Positions 36,901-47,400 of a stretch of 64,000 bases of DNA are shown piece after piece. The notes under the pieces are model-generated. The model saw only the letters and a program-made list of their open reading frames with translations, was not told the origin of the DNA and did not search any database. Both the position numbers and the translations under genes were made by a program. Position 1 is the stretch's first letter; the number at the start of each line of letters is the position of its first letter. The stretch is from the NCBI RefSeq assembly GCF_003073045.1, contig NC_037590.1:34108327-34172326 (forward strand), written 5' to 3'. This stretch comes from Pomacea canaliculata (lineage: Eukaryota; Mollusca; Gastropoda; Architaenioglossa; Ampullariidae).

Positions 36901-37348
36901 CCGACATGTCTGGCACCAGTAACATCAGAATGCTCTCAGCCGAGGCAAAGTCAGTCAAACGTGACGCGAAGGTTCAACAGGTGCAAGATGATTACAGAGA
37001 CATCACAGTTACTTAACTCTCCTGGCCTCAGTTCTTTCACCTTTAAGCACCTGTATCGTAATTATCGCGTGCACCTGAAGCTACCCTCACCTTCCTATCA
37101 GCTACCCGTGCAGCGTTTATCTGCAAGTCGGTCTCTATCAAAGGTTTATCTAAAGGGTTTCTTGATGGACTTCATCCATCTGCCAACAACATTTATAAGA
37201 ATTCAATGTTTAGAAGCTTAAAGTCAATAACAAAATAATGTGAATAAAAATCGTAATAAAGGAGATGCTAGAGTAGGCACGGACTTACCATTGTTAATAT
37301 TTCGATCCGAAGAAAGACCATGTGCAGAGAGCATCCTTTGGCAGCCAT
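20429..37348 (-). CDS. ADAMTS-type secreted zinc metalloprotease, 23 exons
   Basis: Exons, 5' to 3' (high to low): 37348-37289, 36241-36208, 32838-32509, 32161-32027, 29439-29271, 29010-28927, 28724-28583, 28056-27987, 27867-27724, 27472-27313, 26879-26769, 25917-25775, 25453-25390, 25127-25022, 24375-24238, 23917-23797, 23456-23370, 22908-22745, 22368-22230, 21942-21810, 21326-21103, 20980-20845 and 20631-20429. All have GT-AG ends, and phases join everywhere except inside three exons. About 1,030 residues: signal peptide, prodomain, reprolysin domain with HETAHIFGLFHD and a VMAP Met-turn, disintegrin-like region, TSR1, Cys-rich, spacer, TSR2-4 and C-terminal PLAC. Family members are secreted and cleave extracellular-matrix proteins; the substrate here is unknown. 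One-base frame changes are needed at about 29389-29412, 24285 and 21175, from assembly indels or early decay. I do not assign an orthologue number. Confidence 0.88.
21468..21700 (+). mobile_element. tRNA-derived SINE in an ADAMTS intron
   Basis: A pol III A-box-like TAGCGCAGTTGG at about 21474 and a B-box-like GGTTCAAATCT at 21530, with tRNA-like spacing, are followed by a body of about 150 bases and a terminal TTAAATAAATAAACC tail. It lies in the intron between exons 21942-21810 and 21326-21103, opposite to the gene. A true tRNA is unlikely because the stems do not pair well. Confidence 0.6.
22230..23456 (-). other. ADAMTS spacer-domain exons
   Basis: Exon 23456-23370 reads [18 protein letters not shown], matching the spacer start (family pattern: VVxIPxGARNIxI). 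Exon 22908-22745 carries [11 protein letters not shown] and GGARFVYK. Exon 22368-22230 carries ASVTYEYTV and then enters TSR2 at [14 protein letters not shown]. The spacer mediates matrix and substrate binding in characterised ADAMTS proteins. Confidence 0.7.
23797..27472 (-). other. ADAMTS disintegrin-like, TSR1 and Cys-rich exons
   Basis: Exon 27472-27313 (YLYCLNDEP...[15 protein letters not shown]) and exon 26879-26769 ([20 protein letters not shown]) form the disintegrin-like region. Exons 25917-25775 and 25453-25390 form TSR1, with [20 protein letters not shown]. Exons 25127-25022, 24375-24238 and 23917-23797 form the Cys-rich domain, with [14 protein letters not shown] and the hallmark [11 protein letters not shown]. 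In exon 24375-24238 the reading frame must change by one base between DGTSCTY and [12 protein letters not shown]. Both halves are clearly homologous to the family. Confidence 0.75.
27724..29439 (-). other. ADAMTS catalytic domain exons
   Basis: Exon 29439-29271 opens the domain with [15 protein letters not shown]. Then come [20 protein letters not shown] (29010-28927), the [11 protein letters not shown] exon (28724-28583), [17 protein letters not shown] (28056-27987) and [11 protein letters not shown]...VMAP (27867-27724). The last two exons split the zinc motif HExxHxxGxxHD between its second and third histidine. All three His, the catalytic Glu and the Met-turn are present, so the enzyme should be active if the frame is intact. 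Just before KKKYLEV, one frame reads [10 protein letters not shown], a good furin site. The upstream part of the same exon is open only in another frame. Confidence 0.8.
28180..28390 (-). repeat. 200-base polypyrimidine tract in an ADAMTS intron
   Basis: The plus strand is almost T-free and A/G-rich from the AGAAAGAAACC area to about 28390, so the transcribed (minus) strand is a long polypyrimidine stretch. It sits between the HDVAILLTR exon and the exon holding the HETAH part of the zinc motif. Confidence 0.7.
29515..29815. repeat. Degenerate tandem repeat, about 50-base unit
   Basis: Five to six diverged units resembling CAGTATTTGGGTAGTGATAG followed by ACACxxAAAACTGTAGTxATA, in the ADAMTS intron between exons 32161-32027 and 29439-29271. 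A related segment (TTTAGTACTGGGGTAGTG) recurs at about 31067 in the same intron. Confidence 0.65.
31599..31720 (+). mobile_element. Fragment of a hAT-type DNA transposon end
   Basis: ACCAGGGGTGGGCAATTAATTTTCC resembles the terminal inverted repeat of many hAT elements (CAGGGGTGGGCAA). It is followed by the usual GGGCCGG/GCGGGCC-rich subterminal area up to about 31720. The matching inverted end was not found, so this is a truncated, non-autonomous relic inside an ADAMTS intron. Confidence 0.5.
32027..37348 (-). other. ADAMTS signal peptide and prodomain exons
   Basis: The first exon ([20 protein letters not shown]) and a 34-base microexon ([11 protein letters not shown]) together build the hydrophobic signal peptide. 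The 330-base exon 3 and 135-base exon 4 give the prodomain, including [31 protein letters not shown] and [14 protein letters not shown]. These are typical of the ADAM/ADAMTS propeptide fold, whose conserved cysteine can act as a latency switch. A cysteine in VLYTCNE near the end could serve that role, which is inference. The first two introns are about 1.0 and 3.4 kb. Confidence 0.7.
34285..34400 (-). mobile_element. Possible tRNA-like SINE head, minus strand
   Basis: The minus strand reads GGTTAAACACTGGCGTCTTA, then CCGGTTCGATACTT, a good B-box, with A-to-B spacing like a tRNA. It lies in the second ADAMTS intron. It is a different family from the SINE at 21.5 kb by sequence. Ends are not defined. 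Confidence 0.4.
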
Positions 37349-37755
37349 GCCTCAGACCTACGTGTTAAAGTTCTCAGGGGCTTGTGAGGGAAAAACGCGC
37401 GGGGCTACAAAGTGAACGAGGGAAGAGAAGTTGGGGAAGGGGGGAAAGGAAGGCATACATGAGGGGAGGAGTGGGGGTCGTGGGGGTGGAACACAGAAAG
37501 GGGCAGTAACCCATCTACTCTCGTTCCGCTAGGTTTCCACTCAAGCCTTCCGCGTAAAAATGGGGGTATGGGGATGGAAATGGTTCTAGGCCTCGCTGAT
37601 TGAGAGGTATAACTCTTGACACAAAACTGCAGAAAAGACCATGTCGGCTCTCTATTTGTGTTCAGCTGGAGCTTTACACACAGACAAGTATTATGACGAC
37701 AGCACTGTATGGCGCCATTAACAGTACAATGAGTAGAGCAGCACATGTCGCCGTA

Positions 37756-37872
37756 ACTAAGTCGTGACTAAGTCTTAACTAAGTCGTGACTAAGTCTTAA
37801 CTAAGTCGTGACTAGGTTGTTATTAAGTCGTTACTAAGTCGTGACTAGTTGTTACTAAGTAGTAACTAAGAC
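37756..37872. repeat. Minisatellite with 11-base unit
   Basis: About ten units of CTAAGTCGTGA and CTAAGTCTTAA alternate, at first as regular 22-base pairs, then degenerate. It begins about 410 bases upstream of the ADAMTS start codon, so it may lie in or near the promoter. Confidence 0.85.
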
Positions 37873-39357
37873 CTGACTGTGTTTAAACCTGCGCACAAGT
37901 CACTCACCCTCTTCCACAGCGACCTGTCTTGCCTGCCTTACCAAAGCCTCGATGCCAGACCATCCAATGCTATGGTTTTGTCTGCATTTTTGTCTGAGAA
38001 CAGGCCAGTGGAGACTTTACAGAAGACCACCAGTTTCATATTTAGAGCTGGTCTCCAAGTGTAATCAGGCGAACGAGAAGAAAGAAGTCTGAGAACAGAC
38101 ACAGCTGAACCCTTTTGTTTTTCTCGTTACCTCCTGCTCCTGTGTTTTGTTTTGTTTTTTTTAACTCGTTTCATGTAACAGCCATACTTTTTACTACGCA
38201 GCTGCAGTTTACGGAAACTCACGTAAAACGCTTTCAACCAACGTTTCAGTGTAGAGCATAGAGGAGCATGCTGACAACAAACTACTTAATTATGTCCATA
38301 TGTTCACGAGCTTTAATTGGCTGCAGCTCTTTCTGGGTGAGTGTACAACATACAGTATCAGCTGCCTCAGAATTCTAGATAACTTTGAATTTAATGTCTT
38401 ATAAGGCGAGAAAAAACTTATTTCATTTTTATTATGTCTGGCGCAAGGAGAGGTGTAAGTACGAAATGGAAGGAAGAAAGATGAAAAAGAAATAAATAGA
38501 AATTCACCTGTGTGCTATATTGTCAGCATCTATAATAAAAACGTAGTAATAAAGTGCCAGATTTAAATAAACACGTTTAAATATCTTGATTTATAATTTT
38601 TATCTAATTATGCATAATTTAAAGTTTTTCGCGGTTGTGATGGTTCTGTTTTTTAAACTTTCTTTAGAATAACAAACAAGTACTTAATTGGATGAAATGT
38701 CTTCCTGCTGGATCCATGTCCTACTACATGCTGACGAGTTCATTGAGAGAACCTGCAGGACAAACACAATTAACTACATCAGGTTTTAAAAGTCGTTGAG
38801 ATGCTGTGATCCAACATTCCCTATGACCAGCTCCTCCCAGTCTGACTTCATTTTCAGGATGAAAGATGAAGGAGTTTGACTCGCTTCACGTGTGTCTGTG
38901 GTTTGGTTTGAAGAAGATAAGAGGAGACTTTATAGGCAGCACGTGCAAGATTACACCGCAAAGTTCTGTCGTTGATACACTTTTGGCAAAAGTTTTAAGA
39001 GACGTTATTTGCAAGAAAATAGCTGAGTGTGCTGAAATTTCCAAAAAATTCTTTGTCACCTGCCTAGCATATCGTATTGATGCCGCTTAGTTTTGCTGTT
39101 GTGTAAACAGCTTACTTGGCTTTCGGAAACGCTGGGTGGTTTGTCCTTGCGTGTATTTTGGTAACCGGGTCAGTGGTTGGGGGTAGGCCTCTGTCTCTCA
39201 GAGATTCTAGCATGTATGTGGTATATTTCTGACATCAAGCAGTATATTGAAGTAGTTAAATGAACAATATTTTTATAATTAGCTTATTCATCATAAGACG
39301 TTCATTTCCGGTCATTTCGGAAACGTCTGAAGTTCTCTCCCCCTCCTCACTCCCACA

Positions 39358-39440
39358 AACGCACACACTCTTTCTCTCACACACACACACTCTCCTCCAC
39401 ACACACACACTTTCTCTCTCTCTCTCTCACACACACACTT
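39358..39440. repeat. CA/CT microsatellite
   Basis: Alternating ACACAC and TCTCTC blocks, visible directly. Confidence 0.9.
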
Positions 39441-40304
39441 TCTCTCTGTTTTTCGCTTGTTCTGTTACCGTAATAAGCAAGAGAAGTCATGCACTGTTCA
39501 TTCTTCATACACAACTGCCATATTTGTCTAAAAAAGGTATTTGTCAACTGATGGTATCATGAAAGCAGAAATACTTCTCAACAAGTCGATCTTATCTGAC
39601 TTTACATCAGTCTGCGAGACACTCATTCTATATTCTATATTCTATATTTAGATGCTTTTTTGTTTTTTATTTTTCACTTTTTTATCCTTTCTCCAACCTA
39701 CAATATGTTTCAAAGTTTTCACAAGGCCCAAGGACTTCAACGCAACATTTCCTTCTTTCTTCCATTAAGGATGCTCATACTCTCTCTCACTCATTCACAC
39801 ACACACAAGCACAGAAAGAACGAGAGAAAGCGAGATTTCTCTTTTATGACACACTTGAAAGCGGAGAATGGTGGAGGGAGAGAAAAAACTCCATTCCCGC
39901 CCTGCTTCTGTGCTAATCTTTTTGTTCCAGCACTGACCTCTTTCCCATGTAAGTCCCCGGCAATGTTCGGGCCCAAGAAATGTCAGCAAAGGATATAAAC
40001 CTTCGTAGGATCATATTCTCTTTGTTTGCTGCTGTGATTGGCAAGTCTCAACCATCTCAAAATACACTCCCACCGAGTTTCCACACTTGTAAAAACTCAG
40101 TCGTCATAGAAACAAATTTTGAATTGAGTGTGGTAGACTATCAGCTTATTTCCAGAAAGTTTAAGCCATCTTAAAACGAAAGATAAGAAAACTAGTGTAT
40201 TTTAATTAACGTTGAGTAAATGTGTTAAGAAAGGAATTAAATGGTTGCTTGTTAATGTTTTCTTATTGAAAACAGGAAATTAAGTGTAAAATTTAAGAGT
40301 GTTA

Positions 40305-40510
40305 GAGAAGACGAAGGTTGGAAGAGAGAAACAGAGGAAGAGAGAGAAGAGAGAAACTGAGACAGAGCGACGTAGACAGAGAGACAGAAAGAGATTGAGA
40401 TAGACGAACACAACAGAGACAGAGTGTGCTTGCAGACATGGAGAAAGGCTGGCAGACATGCTTGACCGATCGACAAGACGACAGGAAGACAGAATGGAGA
40501 GATTGAAAGA
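40305..40510. repeat. GA-rich purine tract
   Basis: Mostly GAGA/GACAGA units on the plus strand for about 200 bases. Similar bias to the tracts at 18.0 and 28.2 kb. Confidence 0.7.
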
Positions 40511-40654
40511 GTGAGAAAAGGATATATAAAAAAAATTCCCAGACAGCTCTCACAACTCTCCATGAAGTTGGTTTCATTTAAGATCTTAAGCAGGACATTA
40601 AGCACAAGTTCTAAGGCTTACGGATCCCTGGATGGTGTGAATGTAGGAGCTTGC

Positions 40655-40682
40655 AACGAAGTCTTAAGACTTAAGACTTATT
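40655..40682. repeat. AAGTCTTAAGACTTAAGACTTA palindromic motif
   Basis: A short self-complementary string, GTCTTAAGACTTAAGAC, shared with the segments near 17.0 and 43.15 kb. Confidence 0.4.
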
Positions 40683-41342
40683 TTGAAGCCGTTACAAGTA
40701 ACAAACACATATAGTCTGACCCAAAATGCATCAGGCTTACGTCGTTCCAGATTTAATCATCAATTCGTCCACACATAATTTGCTGAGAATATATCTTTTG
40801 TCTCACTCATAGTAAGCCTGCATATGTCTTTACTTGCTTCCTTATTATCTAGACATAACTCGCAAGTCCGTCAGTGTTGACATGTCTCAAGTTTTGTTTT
40901 ATTTCCTGAACAATTACACAATCATTAGCAACACACCTCGCCACACTGCAAACACATAATCCACTGTATTGTTGTTTTCTGTTTGCAGTGTTGAGAACAT
41001 TTAATATTTCTTCTGTCCCTTCGTTGACTTGAAAGCGGCGGAGAGTGATGCTTTGAAACACAAACAGGAATTTTTGTAGAGACCTCTCTACACGTCTGGT
41101 AATGCGAAACCAGTAAACATTTTCTTCTGCACGACAACTTTATCAAATTTGTAAGTTATACAAAAACATACCAGCACTCTTTGACGAAACAAAAACCATT
41201 TTATAAGATATGAAATAACATAGATAAATGCATTTAAAAAATACTGCGATGAAATATTAAACAGAAAAAAAAAAAAAGACTACCTCTGAAAATAATTGGA
41301 ATAAATGCCTCGTGACTGACATTATCTGTTTGTCTTTAAATG

Positions 41343-41376
41343 CTATATATATATACAGCTGTATATATATATATAA
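41343..41376. repeat. AT-rich perfect palindrome centred on CAGCTG
   Basis: TA dinucleotides flank ACAGCTGT symmetrically, giving arms of about 14 bases with no loop. It could extrude a cruciform. It is probably a diverged TA microsatellite. Confidence 0.7.
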
Positions 41377-43127
41377 TGTATTTAACTCTTACACACAATT
41401 GGTATCACAAAAAGGGAAGTTTTCATGCTTCACTCACAGGAGGGACCGCTCTTAGCACTGTGTATCCCACAATGCAGGGGAAACAACCTCGTTCTGTTTA
41501 AAGAAGCCACCAGACTCCTTACAAGAAGAATTAAGTAAAGATATATGTAAAGTGTGACGAGTCCCAAGAAGAAACCTTTCTGTGGTGCTTTCCTCGAAGG
41601 CTATGTATATATTTCCTGTATGGATAAAAAAAAAACCCGTAAAATATATATATAGTTTTAATTTTATTACTGTCTTCATTTACTTTTGTCTGCCCCTGCC
41701 TCTCATATTAATTGCAGCCAGTGTTTGTTAGTTTGATAGATTTTGTAGGTCAACATTCACAGGTATCAGAACTAATTATAAAAGTTTGTCCTTTATAGAA
41801 AAAAAAACCCCAACAACTCAAGAATACGTGGATAAACATTCTTTGGCAGGTTTATTTCTTTGGATACATTCTCGAGGATGCACAAGAGGACGAAGCTATC
41901 AATGCAGTAAAATCTAGTTGCTATCTCGCCTTCACTTTAATTATCGGCTTTTTGTGAACAATAATTCACTATATTTTTAAAGGAAGGTAATTACTTGGTT
42001 ATCTAGCCGCAGGCAAGTTCTATTTATATCCCCACAGCCGTTGCCACATTTTCTAGGCAGAGGTGAAAATACTTCGCCGGGCCAGATTTTCCCTCCTGCA
42101 CTTTACTGGAAACTCGCTTCGAAGACATTGCTATAGGAACATCCCAGCACAAACTCAAAATGCAAGTAAGGGATTTTATGGAAGTCACATAAAGTCCTAT
42201 TTTTTTTTTTTTTTGTTGTTGTTGTTTTCCATAACCCCTACACCTACTGGCATATCCGTATGACCTTATTACCATCGATCGTTATCTAATCCTCGTCATT
42301 TTCTTCAAACACTTGCCAGCACTTTATGTTGTTCTTTCTTTAATTGTAATTATCTGATAACAGAAAACGATGACTGGCAGATGATAACTGACTGATGCTA
42401 GACGTTAATGTGGATAACAGAGGCTGATCCTTTTCGTGACATGTTAATCTTTGGCCAAACACTTGAAATAAAAGAGTGAGAGATATTTGCTGACAGAAAC
42501 AGCCAAGGGATAAAGCATAAAAAGCACAATTTTGTTTTTTTTTTTTTGTTTGACATCTCGGCACAGCAGCCAGGGTCAAGATGACACTGCTGTTAACGAC
42601 AGTATAAAATGTCGTTGTATGGGTTATTTCAGGGCGGCACGCGATACTCACTTGGCAAGCCAGGACTCGGACGATGATAAGCAACTGGAGAGACAACGGA
42701 GGAAAATTCTTTGAGCTTTCGTCTGTGTAATGCTCCACTGAAATTTTGTTAACTGGGGAGTCAGGTTTACGGCACCATTACGGCCCATGCCAAGCATTAA
42801 CTCTTGCTTTCCCTCCTTATGTGTTTGTACGCGCGCACGATGGGATATAAAATTCACATTCATTTTCCACATTCCACATTCGCACAGCTTTTTTAAAGCG
42901 TTCACAGCAAATCATAAAAAGCTCATGTTCGTACAAATTAATTATGCATGCTTCAGTTCAGCTCAGAAGTCGGTAAGCAGGTTTTCCACTGCTGCGACCC
43001 TGTCGGGGGGTGCAGAATGTTAAATCAGTCTTCACTGCACATAGTTTATGAAAAGAACAGAGATGAATGTCACATACCGAAGAAGACCTGCACGGTATGA
43101 CTGTGTATCAGAGGTTGAGCTAAAATC

Positions 43128-43206
43128 TCCAGGTCTTAAGTCGGACTTGCTGTTAAGTCAACTTCCCTAATTCTCCGTTGATTTTGAGTCTTAAGACTTA
43201 ATTTAA
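43128..43206. repeat. AAGTC/GACTTAA repeat segment
   Basis: CCAGGTCTTAAGTCGG, then GTTAAGTCAAC, then GAGTCTTAAGACTTAA, inverted and direct copies of the same short core as at 17.0 kb. A probable dispersed non-autonomous element whose ends are not recognised. Confidence 0.35.
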
Positions 43207-44421
43207 GGACCTCACATGCAACCCATCCATGGATCAGGAGAGATCCACTGTCTTGGGAATTTTTTTAAGTGAACTTAAGAGATAAGGTCAATGTTGCATC
43301 TTTCTCAGCTACCAGACAGTTCAAGCTGCAGATTTTAGTGCAAAGATATCTAAATATGTCTGCCTTAGTTCTTGCGGGCAACAAGAAACATTGGTGGTCG
43401 TGAGGCTGGTCGTTCAAAGGGAAGAGACAGACACAACATTCCAACACAGTTACCGTAAAGAAAAGCACTCCACTGATCTGACCTGGGCTACACAAGCATT
43501 CTCATCTCTTTTGTGGTCCATAATGCATGTTCCCACTCTGCACTTTACAAATATGTCTGTATGTGTTATAGCCAATTCGAATCTTCGCGTTTGGGATGCA
43601 AAGACCACCTCATCAGCAGTCTATCAGCAACCACTGTCAGGTACAAATATTCACTATAAAATAAACATCGCTAGCTTCATTTTCAGGGTAAGCTGCTTCG
43701 GAGCAAGAATGAATATGTAGCCCTATTGATTACTCAGTTTTTTAAAACAATTTCAGATTTAACACACTGTCTCCATCACCCTCAGGACATTAGTCAGTGG
43801 CTCGAGGCTGCTGAGTATAAGTCAACACTGAAGCTTCTGTCATCCAGGAGGATGTCACAATACTTTTGGCGGGTACAGCAGCAGTAGCAGCAGCTTCAGA
43901 ATTCCCTGGTCTTCCTGAATAGACAACTGACAGATTTCAAGTATATAAAGCTGTTTAGTCACTCCTTGGATTTGTTTATGTCATTTGTTTCTTTTGGGTT
44001 TCTTTTCCTTGAAAGGCGTAGGGGTGCGAGGATTTTCTTCCGTTTTACGCCCTTATTACAATAACTTGGATATTCCTGAATTCCGAGAAAAACATTTTTG
44101 TGAAGCCACCCGTAGACCAGTCAGAAGCACCACTTGTTTTCTAATCGTAAGCACCATCAAACATAATCAAACCTGGAACCCATTCGGAACTACCCGTAAC
44201 TGTCATAAACATGTCAGAAACAGGGATGTCGGGTATCTTGTTTTTCTACTCCATGAGCATTTCACAAACCAAGGTATCGGGTATCTTGTGACAGTACTGT
44301 CGACGTGGGATCCAAAGGTGAGACTGTGTTGCAGTTTTTTTTTTGCGAACAGCCAGCCAAAGTCGGGTGGAGTGGTTCGACGAGCCAATCAAAGTTGGAC
44401 AAACGGTGTATTAGGCAGCTG

Positions 44422-47400
44422 CTAGGACACTTGAGGTTCGGATCTGCTAGAAATGTTGTTACTTGTGGAGTTCAAAGGTTCCAACTCCATCATCTCAACA
44501 CACGTACTGCCGTTTTCAGTCAGGTATTCTTCTTGTTCAGCCTTCCTTGCTTGTGGCACCTGAAAACCCACAATACTTAATAATATTACTTCATATTTTG
44601 ATGTGTGATTTTTCATGTATACGCTGCATGCTGCTGTTTAAAAAGATTGTAAAAATAGAAGACTGATATGATGCAACATTTTATTTACTGTAAAGTTTTT
44701 TTATGAATTATTTCCTACATTTCGGCCACAGAGTATTTAATGCATCGGTTTACCACATGACGCTACCCGCCGCTCTGTCCGTCACAAGTCACGTGTAAAC
44801 TTTGCCCGGGTGCTACCCACCCTTACCTTGAGCTGGGTTGGAGGGAGAGAAACACTGAGAGGTCGAGCCCTCTTCTGGGATCTGGGTTCTTCATCTCCTG
44901 CAGTCTCTGTCGTTTTCTCCTGCACACGAACAAAGGGAACCAATAACCACGTGTGCTCTGTCAAAGGTCACAGTGCTTGCTCTTTGAAGCACATTTGCCG
45001 TCTGTGCAGGGTAGACAAAGGGTGTGAGCGCGTATGTAAACGTGTGTGTGTGTGTGTGCGTGAGAGTAAAGGGTATGTGCATGAGAGGAAAAAGAAAGAA
45101 CGTGTGTGTATGTGTGTGGTTTCCTGCCTTTTACATCTGTTCTTAATCACTCACATCTCAAGGCAAGCTTTTGCCGAGAGTGTTTTTTTTTTTTTAAAGG
45201 AAAACAAAGGAGCTTTTGGTATACTTCAAGCTGTTAAAACAAGGTTCTAGCTCTCATTAAGCTCGTTTAAACAACGGAGCGTTTTATACACACGAGGGTC
45301 GCAAGTGAAACTTATTGCTGACGTCATAGGCACCTTGCTCACCTTGAAGTAGTAACTTTGACTTCGCCATATTACCTTTGCGATCCTGTCTTCCCCGACC
45401 CTCCTCACCTATCTCGAACCTTTAAAACTCGACTATTCCTCTGTTGGCTTACCAGTCATTACTACTGTGTCAAGTCCTTCTAAAGCGCCTGTCAAAGATC
45501 TATCAAACTTAGTCTGACCCACTTAGGGTCAAACCAGTTTTCAGACTCGCTGTCACTCAAGTCTCAGACTTTGTGTCAAGTCCTTTGTGTGTACCGAGGA
45601 CCTCAGCTGTTGTCATATTAATGTACTGTTATATTATTGTATTATATTATTATTGCATCGGGTTATGGGAGAGGGACGATAGAGCTAATTAATAGTAAGC
45701 AAGTTACAACAATAACTAAACTTCGCAAATATAAACTGACTTTTTCCACTTGTGGCAGCACACGCTGATAATGATGATAATGATGAGCAGAATGAAGAAG
45801 ACGCCACCGATGATCAAACCCTTGACCATGCTCGAAGAGGACATAAAGATCACTGCAACACAAGTTATGATGGCAGCTTAATGAGTCATTATGTAAAATA
45901 CAGCCTAATGAGTTGCTATGTAAATACAGCCTAATGAGTTGCTATGTAAATACAGCCTAATGACTCATGATGTCAAACTAGTTACAGTAAGACAGGAAGG
46001 AGTAGGTCATTCTTTAGACTGACAACTGTCATATTAACGGGAAAAATATAGTCTCGTGGACAAAAATAAAATAGATAAAAATACTGAAACGTTTATTTAT
46101 CATGCTAGACTTCGGCAAAATATTTATTTTCATATCTTATTAGTCTTCGTGAGTATGAACAGTAGTATATGCTTGTCACCATGGCAAGTGTTGTAACTAT
46201 ATAACAGCCGTTATGTTAGCACAGCCATCATTGACAGCTGTTGTGAGTAAACACCGATGGCCTGGTCACATATCGACAAACAGATAAGGCCAGGTTTAAA
46301 TTTCTACAGATTTAAAATTTGTAAATGTAAGCTGAAGACAAATAGCAATGTCTAATTAGCACCTTTTAACTTAGATTGCCTTTGTTTTCTTTCTCCGTAC
46401 AGAAATTATCGAAACTTATATTACTTCACTTCCTACTATGTCAAATTTACCTAAACAGACTGTGTAGAAACATCTTCATGCAAATAGTGATAAAAGGTCG
46501 GTATACCGTCTATGTTCACTGAGCATCGGTGCGTGCAAATATCGCAGACATCGGTGAAAATAGGTAAATATAGGTTATCAGTGGTTTGTGCAAACAGTGG
46601 CGAAATGTGTGAAAATAAGCGAAAATATGTTTTAGGACTATAAATAGAACATTGTCAGCAATTCAGCTGTTCATGAATGAACTCTAGTAGATGAATATTG
46701 AAGAAAATGTAATCAAGAAAAAGACTCAGTTTTCATAACACGTCAGTTGAAAAGGTGTCTTGCAGCTGGAACAAGTACAGTCGACATTAAATTGTTTATT
46801 AATTAGTGTCGGGAGACAACATGTGACCAGCTATGATACGTACAATAGTAGTCCAGAGACAGCTGTTCACACCTGGCGCCCTCGTACTTCTCTGGACACC
46901 TGAAACAGCAAGAAACATGAAAGTATTAGGCATCTTTTCATCTTTATTAACTAAACTTCCTTTTTCCATTCTAGTCCACACCCCACCCACACGCCTCCAC
47001 GTGCACAAACACACAACACAACTCATTCAGGGTTTGCCGATTGTATTAGGTTACTCAATGTACCAGTAAAGGGCCCAATGATTCATGAAGCAAAATATTA
47101 AAATAACCTCCCCAGAACATCCGTTCATCTACAAGCTTACAGTTTGTGTATCAATAGCAATAATAAACACCACTGCCAAGAATAAGAAGAAACGAATGAA
47201 CGAACATTTCTACAGCGAATCATTTGTTCGCAGTATTGCCGTTTATGCGAATTGACATCTCATTCTCAACACTTTCCTTCTTTTACTGAAAGAATATACA
47301 ATCATATAAATCTGTTGAAAATGTTTGCCAAGCGAAAAGAGGCAACATTTTAATCCGTGTCATTCTGAGGACAAATAAAATCGGCGCCGACCATTTCATA

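Larger units (their letters stand above)
37877..44421. other. Gene-free stretch between the ADAMTS gene and EGF-ligand gene B
   Basis: No supportable gene. It holds CA/CT microsatellites (about 39360-39440), a purine tract (about 40305-40510), an AT palindrome (41343-41376) and copies of the AAGACTTAA repeat. A 146-codon plus-strand frame at 43985-44425 is antisense to the end of gene B, with no recognisable domain. I take it as non-coding. Confidence 0.5.

Noticed and set aside
43985-44425. A 146-codon plus-strand open frame
   Set aside because: Antisense to the last exon and 3' flank of gene B. No recognisable domain.
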